Assembly: GCF_051014685.1 (NCBI RefSeq)
Contig: NW_027479028.1
Span: 62,001 to 126,000 of the forward strand
DNA: 64,000 nt
Source: Ptiloglossa arizonensis
Taxonomy: Eukaryota > Arthropoda > Insecta > Hymenoptera > Colletidae
Direction: 5' to 3'
The first letter of the stretch is position 1; every line of letters starts with the position of its first letter. Below the pieces are notes generated by a model. That model was not told the DNA's origin and ran no database searches. It was given only the letters and a program-made list of their open reading frames with translations. A program made the position numbers and the translations under genes. Positions 37,201 to 49,539 of this stretch are shown here, in pieces.

Positions 37201-40200
37201 TGCTCCAAACGCTTATCCAGAATGGCTTAGGGAAAAAATACACATACCGTGGTAATCGGGCGAGTTTCTACTTTCAGACGCAACAGGAATTTTTGAGTTA
37301 GGTCAATCCGTTCGCGAGATATGGGAGTTTGAAGCCAAGGAACGGTTGAGAAGGCAAAAAATTTTTCGCAATTCTGCAGCTCCAAACGCTTAACCAGAAT
37401 GGCCTAGGGAAAAAATACACATACCGTTGTAATCGGACGAGTTTCTACTTTCAGATGCAACAGGAATTTTTGGGTCAGGTCAATCCGTTCGCGAGATATG
37501 GGAGTTTGAAGCTAAGAAATGGTTGAGAAGACTACAAATTTTTCGCAATTCTGCTGCTCCAAACGCGTAACCAGAATGGCCTAGGGTAAAAATACACATA
37601 CCGTTGTAATCGGGCGAGTTTCTACTTTCAGACGCTACAGGAATTTTTGGGTTAGGTCAATCCGTTCGCGAGATATGGGAGTTTGAAGCCAAGAAATGGA
37701 TGAGAAGGCAAAAAATTTTTCGCAATTCTGCTGCTCCAAACGCTTAACCAGAATGGCCTAGGGTAAAAATACACCTACCGCTGTAATCGGGCGAGTTTCT
37801 GCTTTCAGACGCAACAGGAATTTTTGAGTTAGGTCAATCCGTTCGCGAGATATGGGAGTTTGAAGCCAAGGAACGGTTGAGAAGGCAAAAAATTTTTCGC
37901 AATTCTGCTGCTCCAAACGCTTAACCAGAATGGCCTAGGGAAAAAATACACATACCGTTGTAATCGGCCGAGTTTCTGCTTTCAGATGCAACAGGAATTT
38001 TTGGGTTAGGTCAATCCGTTCGCGAGATATGGAAGTTTGAAGCTAAGAAATGGTTGAGAAGGCAAAAAATTTTTCGCAATTCTGCTGCTCCAAACGCTTA
38101 ACCAGAATGGCCTAGGGTAAAAATACACCTACCGATGAAATCTGGCGAGTTTCTACTTTCAGACGCAACAGGAATTTTTGAGTTAGGTCAATCCGTTCGC
38201 GAGATATGGGAGTTTGAAGCCAAGGAATGGTTGAGAAGGCAAAAAATTTTGCGCAATTCTGCTGCTCCAAACGCTTAACAAGAATGGCCTAGGGTAAAAA
38301 TACACCTACCGCTGTAATCGGGCGAGTTTCTACTTTCAGACGCAACAGGAATTTTTGAGTTAGGTCAATCCGTTCGCGAGATATGGGAGTTTGAAGCCAA
38401 GGAACGGTTGAGAAGGCAAAAAATTTTTCGCAATTCTGCTGCTCCAAACGCTTAACCAGAATGGCCTAGGGAAAAAATACACATACCGTGGTTATCGGGC
38501 GAGTTTCTACTTTCAGATGCAATAGGAATTTTTGGGTCAGGTCAATCCGTTCGCGAGATATGGGAGTTTGAAGCTAAGAAATGGTTGAGAAGACAACAAA
38601 TTTTTCGCAATTCTGCTGCTCCAAACGCTTAACCAGAATGGCCTAGGGAAAAAATACACATACCTCTGTAATCGGGCGAGTTTCTACTTTCAGATGCAAT
38701 TGGAATTTTTGGGTTAGGTCAATCCGTTCGCGAGATATGGGAGTTTGAAGCCAAGAAATGGTTGAGAAGGCAAAAAATTTTTCGCAATTCTGCTGCTCCA
38801 AACGCTTAACCAGAATGGCCTAGGGTAAAAATACACCTACCGCTGTAATCGGGCGAGTTTCTACTTTCAGACGCAACAGGAATTTTTGAGTTAGGTCAAT
38901 CCGTTCGCGAGATATGGGAGTTTGAAGCCAAGGAACGGTTGAGAAGGCAAAAAATTTTTCGCAATTCTGCTGCTCCAAACGCTTAACCAGAATGTCCTAG
39001 GGAAAAAATACACATACCGTGGTAATCGGGCGAGTTTCTACTTTCAGATGCAATAGGAATTTTTGGGTCAGGTCAATCCGTTCGCGAGATATGGGAGTTT
39101 GAAGCTAAGAAATGGTTGAGAAGACAACAAATTTTTCGCACTTCTGCTGCTCCAAACGCGTAACCAGAATGGCCTAGGGTAAAAATACACATACCGTTGT
39201 AATCGGGCGAGTTTCTACTTTCAGACGCTACAGGAATTTTTGGGTTAGGTCAATCCGTTCGCGAGATATGGGAGTTTGAAGCCAAGAAATGGTTGAGAAG
39301 GCAAAAAATTTTTCGCAATTCTGCTGCTCCAAACGCTTAACCAGAATGGCCTAGGGTAAAAATACACCTACCGCTGTAATCGGGCGAGTTTCTGCTTTCA
39401 GACGCAACAGGAATTTTTGAGTTAGGTCAATCCGTTCGCGAGATATGGGAGTTTGAAGCCAAGGAACGGTTGAGAAGGCAAAAAATTTTTCGCAATTCTG
39501 CTGCTCCAAACGCTTAACCAGAATGGCCTAGGGAAAAAATACACATATCGTTGTAATCGGCCGAGTTTCTGCTTTCAGATGCAACAGGAATTTTTGGGTT
39601 AGGTCAATCCGTTCGCGAGATATGGAAGTTTGAAGCTAAGAAATGGTTGAGAAGACAACAACTTTTTCGCACTTCTGCTGCTCCAAACGCTTAACCAGAA
39701 TGGCCTAGGGAAAAAATACACATACCGTTGTAATCGGGCGAGTTTCGACTTGCAGAAGCAATAGGAATTTTTGGGTTAGGTCAATCCGTTCGCGAGATAT
39801 GGGAGTTTGAAGCCAAGAAATGGTTGAGAAGGCAAAAAATTTTTCGCAATTCTGCTGCTCCAAACGCTTATCCAGAATGGCTTAGGGAAAAAATACACAT
39901 ACCGTTGTAATCGGGCGAGTTTCGACTTTCAGAAGCAATAGGAATTTTTGGGTTATGTCAATCCGTTCGCGAGATATGGGAGCTTGAAGCCAAGAAATGG
40001 TTGAGAAGGCAAAAAATTTTTCGCAATTCTGCTGCTCCAAACGCTTAACCAGAATGGCCTAGGGTAAAAATACACCTACCGATGTAATCTGGCGAGTTTC
40101 TACTTTCAGACGCAACAGGAATTTTTGAGTTAGGTCAATCCGTTCGCGAGATATGGGAGTTTGAAGCCAAGGAACGGTTGAGAAGGCAAAAAATTTTTCG

Positions 40201-42442
40201 CAATTCTGCAGCTCCAGACGCTTAACCAGAATGGCCTAGGGAAAAAATACACATACCGTTGTAATCGGACGAGTTTCTACTTTCAGATGCAACAGGAATT
40301 TTTGGGTCAGGTCAATCCGTTCGCGAGATATGGGAGTTTGAAGCTAAGAAATGGTTGAGAAGACTACAAATTTTTCGCAATTCTGCTGCTCCAAACGCGT
40401 AACCAGAATGGCCTAGGGTAAAAATACACATACCGTTGTAATCGGGCGAGTTTCTACTTTCAGACGCTACAGGAATTTTTGGGTTAGGTCAATCCGTTCG
40501 CGAGATATGGGAGTTTGAAGCCAAGAAATGAATGAGAGGGCAAAAAATTTTTCGCAATTCTGCTGCTCCAAACGCTTAACCAGAATGGCCTAGGGTAAAA
40601 ATACACCTACCGATGTAATCTGGCGAGTTTCTACTTTCAGACGCAACAGGAATTTTTGAGTTAGGTCAATCCGTTCGCGAGATATGGGAGTTTGAAGCCA
40701 AGGAACGGTTGAGAAGGCAAAAAATTTTTCGCAATTCTGCTGCTCCAAACGCTTAACCAGAATGGCCTAGGGAAAAAATACACATACCGTTGTAATCGGG
40801 CGAGTTTCGACTTGCAGAAGCAATAGGAATTTTTGGGTTAGGTCAATCCGTTCGCGAGATATGGGAGTTTGAAGCCAAGAAATGGTTGAGAAGGCAAAAA
40901 ATTTTTCGCAATTCTGCTGCTCCAAACGCTTATCCAGAATGGCTTAGGGAAAAAATACACATATCGTTGTAATCGGCCGAGTTTCTGCTTTCAGATGCAA
41001 CAGGAATTTTTGGGTTAGGTCAATCCGTTCGCGAGATATGGAAGTTTGAAGCTAAGAAATGGTTGAGAAGACAACAACTTTTTCGCACTTCTGCTGCTCC
41101 AAACGCTTAACCAGAATGGCCTAGGGAAAAAATACACATACCGTTGTAATCGGGCGAGTTTCGACTTGCAGAAGCAATAGGAATTTTTGGGTTAGGTCAA
41201 TCCGTTCGCGAGATATGGGAGTTTGAAGCCAAGAAATGGTTGAGAAGGCAAAAAATTTTTCGCAATTCTGCTGCTCCAAACGCTTATCCAGAATGGCTTA
41301 GGGAAAAAATACACATACCGTTGTAATCGGGCGAGTTTCGACTTTCAGAAGCAATAGGAATTTTTGGGTTATGTCAATCCGTTCGCGAGATATGGGAGCT
41401 TGAAGCCAAGAAATGGTTGAGAAGGCAAAAAATTTTTCGCAATTCTGCTGCTCCAAACGCTTAACCAGAATGGCCTAGGGTAAAAATACACCTACCGATG
41501 TAATCTGGCGAGTTTCTACTTTCAGACGCAACAGGAATTTTTGAGTTATGTCAATCCGTTCGCGAGATATGGGAGTTTGAAGCCAAGGAACGGTTGAGAA
41601 GGCAAAAAATTTTTCGCAATTCTGCAGCTCCAAACGCTTAACCAGAATGGCCTAGGGAAAAAATACACATACCGTTGTAATCGGACGAGTTTCTACTTTC
41701 AGATGCAACAGGAATTTTTGGGTCAGGTCAATCCGTTCGCGAGATATGGGAGTTTGAAGCTAAGAAATGGTTGAGAAGACTACAAATTTTTCGCAATTCT
41801 GCTGCTCCAAACGCGTAACCAGAATGGCCTAGGGTAAAAATACACATACCGTTGTAATCGGGCGAGTTTCTACTTTCAGACGCTACAGGAATTTTTGGGT
41901 TAGGTCAATCCGTTCGCGAGATATGGGAGTTTGAAGCCAAGAAATGGTTGAGAAGGCAAAAAATTTTTCGCAATTCTGCTGCTCCAAACGCTTAACCAGA
42001 ATGGCCTAGGGTAAAAATACACCTACCGATGAAATCTGGCGAGTTTCTACTTTCAGACGCAACAGGAATTTTTGAGTTAGGTCAATCCGTTCGCGAGATA
42101 TGGGAGTTTGAAGCCAAGGAACGGTTGAGAAGGAAAAAAATTTTTCGCAATTCTGCTGCTCCAAACGCTTAACCAGAATGGCCTAGGGAAAAAATACACA
42201 TACCGTTGTAATCGGACGAGTTTCTACTTTCAGATGCAACAGGAATTTTTGGGTCAGGTCAATCCGTTCGCGAGATATGGGAGTTTGAAGCTAAGAAATG
42301 GTTGAGAAGACAACAAATTTTTCGCACTTCTGCTGCTCCAAACGCTTAACCAGAATGGCCTAGGGTAAAAATACACATACCGCTGTAATCGGGCGAGTTT
42401 CTACTTTCAGACGCAACAGGAATTTTTGAGTTAGGTCAATCC

Positions 42443-42459
42443 GTTCGCGAGATACGGGA
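42443..42459 (+). other. Exact minimal CENP-B box motif, copy 4
   Basis: First of eleven exact sites in the right third of the window. It is followed by TTTGACGCTAAG and corresponds to the site at 12178. Confidence 0.6.
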
Positions 42460-43681
42460 GTTTGACGCTAAGAAATGGTTGAGAAGACAACAAATTTTTC
42501 GCAATTCTGCTGCTTCAAACGCTTAACCAGAATGGCCTAGGGAAAAAATACACATACCGTGGTAATCGGGCGAGTTGCTACTTTCAGATGCAATAGGAAT
42601 TTTTGGGTTAGGTCAATCCGTTCGCGAGATATGGGAGTTTGAAGCCAAGAAATGGTTGAGAAGGCAAAAAATTTTTCGCAATTCTGCTGCATCAAACGCT
42701 TAACCAGAATGGCCTAGGGAAAAAATACACATACCTCTGTAATCGGGCAAGTTTCGACTTTCAGATGCAACAGGAATTTTTGGTTTAGGTCAATCCGTTC
42801 GCGAGATATGGGAGTTTGAAGCTAAGAAATGGTTGAGAAGACAACAAATTTTTCGCACTTCTGCTGCTCCAAACGCTTAACCAGAATGGCCCAGGGAAAA
42901 AATACACATACCGTTGTAATCAGGCGAGTTTCGACTTTCAGATGCAATTGGAATTTTTGAGTTAGGTCAATCCGTTCGCGAGATATGGGAGTTTGAAGCC
43001 AAGAAATGGTTGAGAAGGCAAAAAATTTTTCGCAATTCTGCTGCTCCAAACGCTTAACCAGAATGGCTTAGGGAAAAAATACACATACCGTTGTAATCGG
43101 GCGAGCTTCGACTTTCAGAAGCAATAGGAATTTTTGGGTTAGGTCAATCCGTTCGCGAGATATGGGAGCTTGAAGCCAAGAAATGGTTGAGAAGGCAAAA
43201 AATTTTTCGCAATTCTGCTGCTCCAAACGCTTAACCAGAATGGCCTAGGGTAAAGATACACCTACCGATGTAATCGGGCGAGTTTCTACTTTCAGACGCA
43301 ACAGGAATTTTTGAGTTAGGTCAATCCGTTCGCGAGATATGGGAGTTTGAAGCCAAGGAACGGTTGAGAAGGCAAAAAATTTTTCGCAATTCTGCTGCTC
43401 CAAACGCTTAACCAGAATGGCCTAGGGAAAAAATACACATACCGTTGTAATCGGACGAGTTTCTACTTTCAGATGCAACAGGAATTTTTGGGTCAGGTCA
43501 ATCCGTTCGCGAGATATGGGAGTTTGAAGCTAAGAAATGGTTGAGAAGACAACAAATTTTTCGCACTTCTGCTGCTCCAAACGCTTAACCAGAATGGCCT
43601 AGGGTAAAAATACACATACCGCTGTAATCGGGCGAGTTTCTACTTTCAGACGCAACAGGAATTTTTGAGTTAGGTCAATCC

Positions 43682-43698
43682 GTTCGCGAGATACGGGA
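43682..43698 (+). other. Exact minimal CENP-B box motif, copy 5
   Basis: Seven monomers after copy 4, reproducing the 12178-13417 spacing. The homology with the 12-13.5 kb block ends about 130 bp further on, at 43827. Confidence 0.6.
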
Positions 43699-43821
43699 GT
43701 TTGACGCTAAGAAATGGTTGAGAAGACAACAAATTTTTCGCAATTCTGCTGCTCCAAACGCTTAACCAGAATGGCCTAGGGAAAAAATACACATACCGTG
43801 GTAATCGGGCGAGTTTCTACT

Positions 43822-44842
43822 TTCAGAAGCAATAGGAATTTTTGGGTTAGGTCAATCCGTTCGCGAGATATGGGAGTTTGAAGCCATGAAATGGTTGAGA
43901 AGGCAAAAAATTTTTCGCAATTCTGCTGCTCCAAACGCTTAACAAGAATGGCCTAGGGAAAAAATACACATGCCGTTGTAATCGGGCGAGTTTCTACTTT
44001 CAGACGCAACAGGAATTTTTGAGTTAGGTCAATCCGTTCGCGAGATATGGGAGTTTGAAGCCAAGGAACGGTTGAGAAGGCAAAAAATTTTTCGCAATTC
44101 TGCTGCTCCAAACGCTTAACAAGAATGGCCTAGGGAAAAAATACACATACCGCTGTAATCGGGCGAGTTTCGACTTTCAGAAGCAATAGGAATTTTTGGG
44201 TTATGTCAATCCGTTCGCGAGATATGGGAGCTTGAAGCCAAGAAATGGTTGAGAAGGCAAAAAATTTTTCGCAATTCTGCTGCTCCAAACGCTTAACCAG
44301 AATGGCCTAGGGTAAAAATACACCTACCGATGTAATCGGGCGAGTTTCTACTTTCAGACGCAACAGGAATTTTTGAGTTAGGTCAATCCGTTCGCGAGAT
44401 ATGGGAGTTTGAAGCCAAGGAACGGTTGAGAAGGCAAAAAATTTTTCGCAATTCTGCTGCTCCAAACGCTTAACCAGAATGGCCTAGGGAAAAAACACAC
44501 ATACCGTGGTAATCGGGCGAGTTTCTACTTTCAGATGCAATAGGAATTTTTGGGTCAGGTCAATCCGTTCGCGAGATATGGGAGTTTGAAGCTAAGAAAT
44601 GGTTGAGAAGACAACAAATTTTTCGCACTTCTGCTGCTCCAAATGCGTAACCAGAATGGCCTAGGGTAAAAATACACATACCGTTGTAATCGGGCGAGTT
44701 TCTACTTTCAGACGCTACAGGAATTTTTGGGTTAGGTCAATCCGTTCGCGAGATATGGGAGTTTGATGCCAAGAAATGGTTGAGAAGGCAAAAAATTTTT
44801 CGCAATTCTGCTGCTCCAAACGCTTAACCAGAATGGCCTAGG
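43822..44842 (+). repeat. Duplicated segment, twin at 45415-46435 (9 monomers apart)
   Basis: Shared rare variants are GCCATGAAATGG, ACACATGCCGTTG (43967 / 45560), GGAAAAAACACAC with GTGGTAATC, and CCAAATGCG (44639 / 46232), at a constant 1593 bp. The segment is about 1.02 kb, shorter than its 1.59-kb spacing. The flank differs after GTTTGATGCCAAG (44763) versus GTTTGAAGCCAAG in the twin. Confidence 0.82.
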
Positions 44843-44969
44843 GAAAAAATACACATACCGTGGTAATCGGGCGAGTTTCTACTTTCAGATGCAATAGGAA
44901 TTTTTGGGTTAGGTCAATCCGTTCGCGAGATATGGGAGTTTGAAGCCAAGAAATGGTTGAGAAGGCAAA

Positions 44970-45460
44970 AAATTTTTTCGCAATTCTGCTGCATCAAACG
45001 CTTAACCAGTGGGCCTAGGGAAAAAATACACATACCTCTGTAATCGGGCGAGTTTCGACTTTCAGATGCAACAGGAATTTTTGGTTTAGGTCAATCCGTT
45101 CGCGAGATATGGGAGTTTGAAGCTAAGAAATGGTTGAGAAGACAACAAATTTTTCGCACTTCTGCTGCTCCAAACGCTTAACCAGAATGGCCTAGGGAAA
45201 AAATACACATACCGTTGTAATCGGGCGAGTTTCGACTTTCAGATGCAATTGGAATTTTTGGGTTAGGTCAATCCGTTCGCGAGATATGGGAGTTTGAAGC
45301 CAAGAAATGGTTGAGAAGGCAAAAAATTTTTCGCAATTCTGCTGCTCCAAACGCTTAACCAGAATGGCTTAGGGAAAAAATACACATACCGTTGTAATCG
45401 GGCGAGTTTCGATTTTCAGAAGCAATAGGAATTTTTGGGTTAGGTCAATCCGTTCGCGAG
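44970..45460 (+). repeat. Duplicated segment with paired +1/-1 indels, twin at 47448-47938
   Basis: Both copies have a sixth T in AATTTTTTCGC (44973-44978 and 47451-47456) and, about 30 bp later, AACCAGTGGGCC for AACCAGAATGGCC, one base shorter. The net length is unchanged. Offset 2478 bp, 14 monomers. TCGATTTTCAGAAG marks the right side in both. Confidence 0.85.
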
Positions 45461-47398
45461 ATATGGGAGTTTGAAGCCATGAAATGGTTGAGAAGGCAAA
45501 AAATTTTTCGCAATTCTGCTGCTCCAAACGCTTAACAAGAATGGCCTAGGGAAAAAATACACATGCCGTTGTAATCGGGCGAGTTTCTACTTTCAGACGC
45601 AACAGGAATTTTTGAGTTAGGTCAATCCGTTCGCGAGATATGGGAGTTTGAAGCCAAGGAACGGTTGAGAAGGCAAAAAATTTTTCGCAATTCTGCTGCT
45701 CCAAACGCTTAACAAGAATGGCCTAGGGAAAAAATACACATACCGCTGTAATCGGGCGAGTTTCGACTTTCAGAAGCAATAGGAATTTTTGGGTTATGTC
45801 AATCCGTTCGCGAGATATGGGAGCTTGAAGCCAAGAAATGGTTGAGAAGGCAAAAAATTTTTCGCAATTCTGCTGCTCCAAACGCTTAACCAGAATGGCC
45901 TAGGGTAAAAATACACCTACCGATGTAATCGGGCGAGTTTCTACTTTCAGACGCAACAGGAATTTTTGAGTTAGGTCAATCCGTTCGCGAGATATGGGAG
46001 TTTGAAGCCAAGGAACGGTTGAGAAGGCAAAAAATTTTTCGCAATTCTGCTGCTCCAAACGCTTAACCAGAATGGCCTAGGGAAAAAACACACATACCGT
46101 GGTAATCGGGCGAGTTTCTACTTTCAGATGCAATAGGAATTTTTGGGTCAGGTCAATCCGTTCGCGAGATATGGGAGTTTGAAGCTAAGAAATGGTTGAG
46201 AAGACAACAAATTTTTCGCACTTCTGCTGCTCCAAATGCGTAACCAGAATGGCCTAGGGTAAAAATGCACATACCGTTGTAATCGGGCGAGTTTCTACTT
46301 TCAGACGCTACAGGAATTTTTGGGTTAGGTCAATCCGTTCGCGAGATATGGGAGTTTGAAGCCAAGAAATGGTTGAGAAGGCAAAAAATTTTTCGCAATT
46401 CTGCTGCTCCAAACGCTTAACCAGAATGGCCTAGGGTAAAAATACACATACCGTTGTAATCGGGCGAGTTTCTACTTTCAGACGCTACAGGAATTTTTGG
46501 GTTAGGTCAATCCGTTCGCGAGATATGGAAGTTTGAAGCTAAGAAATGGTTGAGAAGACAACAACTTTTTCGCACTTCTGCTGCTCCAAACGCTTAACCA
46601 GAATGGCCTAGGGAAAAAATACACATACCGTTGTAATCGGGCGAGTTTCGACTTTCAGAAGCAATTGGAATTTTTGGGTTAGGTCAATCCGTTCGCGAGA
46701 TATGGGAGTTTGATGCCAAGAAATGGTTGAGAAGGCAAAAAATTTTTCGCAATTCTGCTGCTCCAAACGCTTAACCAGAATGGCTTAGGGAAAAAATACA
46801 CATACCGTTGTAATCGGGCGAGTTTCGACTTTCAGAAGCAATAGGAATTTTTGGGTTAGGTCAATCCGTTCGCGAGATATGGGAGCTTGAAGCCAAGAAA
46901 TGGTTGAGAAGGCAAAAAATTTTTCGCAATTCTGCTGCTCCAAACGCTTAACCAGAATGGCCTAGGGTAAAAATACACCTACCGATGTAATCTGGCGAGT
47001 TTCTACTTTCAGACGCAACCGGAATTTTTGAGTTAGGTCAATCCGTTCGCGAGATATGGGAGTTTGAAGCCAAGGAACGGTTGAGAAGGCAAAAAATTTT
47101 TCGCAATTCTGCTGCTCCAAACGCTTAACCAGAATGGCCTAGGGAAAAAATACACATACCGTTGTAATCGGACGAGTTTCTACTTTCAGATGCAACAGGA
47201 ATTTTTGGGTCAGGTCAATCCGTTCGCGAGATATGGGAGTTTGAAGCTAAGAAATGGTTGAGAAGACAACAAATTTTTCGCACTTCTGCTGCTCCAAACG
47301 CTTAACCAGAATGGCCTAGGGTAAAAATACACATACCGCTGTAATCGGGCGAGTTTCTACTTTCAGACGCAACAGGAATTTTTGAGTTAGGTCAATCC

Positions 47399-47415
47399 GT
47401 TCGCGAGATACGGGA
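47399..47415 (+). other. Exact minimal CENP-B box motif, copy 6
   Basis: Lies 21 monomers after copy 5 and six before copy 7. Immediately downstream the linked haplotype breaks: GACGCTAAG is followed by GAGAAGGC instead of GAGAAGAC, and the next monomer carries a 6-T run seen also at 44973. This marks a recombination junction within about 25 bp of the site. Confidence 0.6.
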
Positions 47416-48460
47416 GTTTGACGCTAAGAAATGGTTGAGAAGGCAAAAAATTTTTTCGCAATTCTGCTGCATCAAACGCTTAACCAGTGGGCCTAGGGAA
47501 AAAATACACATACCTCTGTAATCGGGCGAGTTTCGACTTTCAGATGCAACAGGAATTTTTGGTTTAGGTCAATCCGTTCGCGAGATATGGGAGTTTGAAG
47601 CTAAGAAATGGTTGAGAAGACAACAAATTTTTCGCACTTCTGCTGCTCCAAACGCTTAACCAGAATGGCCTAGGGAAAAAATACACATACCGTTGTAATC
47701 GGGCGAGTTTCGACTTTCAGATGCAATTGGAATTTTTGGGTTAGGTCAATCCGTTCGCGAGATATGGGAGTTTGAAGCCAAGAAATGGTTGAGAAGGCAA
47801 AAAATTTTTCGCAATTCTGCTGCTCCAAACGCTTAACCAGAATGGCTTAGGGAAAAAATACACATACCGTTGTAATCGGGCGAGTTTCGATTTTCAGAAG
47901 CAATAGGAATTTTTGGGTTAGGTCAATCCGTTCGCGAGATATGGGAGCTTGAAGCCAAGAAATGGTTGAGAAGGCAAAAAATTTTTCGCAATTCTGCTGC
48001 TCCAAACGCTTAACCAGAATGGCCTAGGGTAAAGATACACCTACCGATGTAATCGGGCGAGTTTCTACTTTCAGACGCAACAGGAATTTTTGAGTTAGGT
48101 CAATCCGTTCGCGAGATATGGGAGTTTGAAGCCAAGGAACGGTTGAGAAGGCAAAAAATTTTTCGCAATTCTGCTGCTCCAAACGCTTAACCAGAATGGC
48201 CTAGGGAAAAAATACACATACCGTTGTAATCGGACTAGTTTCTACTTTCAGATGCAACAGGAATTTTTGGGTCAGGTCAATCCGTTCGCGAGATATGGGA
48301 GTTTGAAGCTAAGAAATGGTTGAGAAGACAACAAATTTTTCGCACTTCTGCTGCTCCAAACGCTTAACCCGAATGGCCTAGGGTAAAAATACACATACCG
48401 CTGTAATCGGGCGAGTTTCTACTTTCAGACGCAACAGGAATTTTTGAGTTAGGTCAATCC

Positions 48461-48477
48461 GTTCGCGAGATACGGGA
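48461..48477 (+). other. Exact minimal CENP-B box motif, copy 7
   Basis: Inside the first unit of the six-monomer tandem duplication 47564-49722, exactly 1062 bp from copies 6 and 8. Confidence 0.6.
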
Positions 48478-49522
48478 GTTTGACGCTAAGAAATGGTTGA
48501 GAAGACAACAAATTTTTCGCAATTCTGCTGCTCCAAACGCTTAACCAGAATGGCCTAGGGAAAAAATACACATACCGTGGTAATCGGGCGAGTTTCTACT
48601 TACAGATGCAATAGGAATTTTTGGGTTAGGTCAATCCGTTCGCGAGATATGGGAGTTTGAAGCTAAGAAATGGTTGAGAAGACAACAAATTTTTCGCACT
48701 TCTGCTGCTCCAAACGCTTAACCAGAATGGCCTAGGGAAAAAATACACATACCGTTGTAATCGGGCGAGTTTCGACTTTCAGATGCAATTGGAATTTTTG
48801 GGTTAGGTCAATCCGTTCGCGAGATATAGGAGTTTGAAGCCAAGAAATGGTTGAGAAGGCAAAAAATTTTTCGCAATTCTGCTGCTCCAAACGCTTAACC
48901 AGAATGGCTTAGGGAAAAAATACACATACCGTTGTAATCGGGCGAGTTTCGACTTTCAGAAGCAATAGGAATTTTTGGGTTAGGTCAATCCGTTCGCGAG
49001 ATATGGGAGCTTGAAGCCAAGAAATGGTTGAGAAGGCAAAAAATTTTTCGCAATTCTGCTGCTCCAAACGCTTAACCAGAATGGCCTAGGGTAAAGATAC
49101 ACCTACCGATGTAATCGGGCGAGTTTCTACTTTCAGACGCAACAGGAATTTTTGAGTTAGGTCAATCCGTTCGCGAGATATGGGAGTTTGAAGCCAAGGA
49201 ACGGTTGAGAAGGCAAAAAATTTTTCGCAATTCTGCTGCTCCAAACGCTTAACCAGAATGGCCTAGGGAAAAAATACACATACCGTTGTAATCGGACTAG
49301 TTTCTACTTTCAGATGCAACAGGAATTTTCTGGTCAGGTCAATCCGTTCGCGAGATATGGGAGTTTGAAGCTAAGAAATGGTTGAGAAGACAACAAATTT
49401 TTCGCACTTCTGCTGCTCCAAACGCTTAACCAGAATGGCCTAGGGTAAAAATACACATACCGCTGTAATCGGGCGAGTTTCTACTTTCAGACGCAACAGG
49501 AATTTTTGAGTTAGGTCAATCC

Positions 49523-49539
49523 GTTCGCGAGATACGGGA
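49523..49539 (+). other. Exact minimal CENP-B box motif, copy 8
   Basis: Counterpart of copy 7 in the second six-monomer unit. The following monomer has AAATATTTCGC instead of AAATTTTTCGC, a private change. Confidence 0.6.

Noticed and set aside
44970..45010. Assembly error at the +1 T / -1 base pair of changes
   Set aside because: The same compensating pair recurs 14 monomers away at 47451 within a longer matching segment, so it is more likely an inherited variant than a local error.
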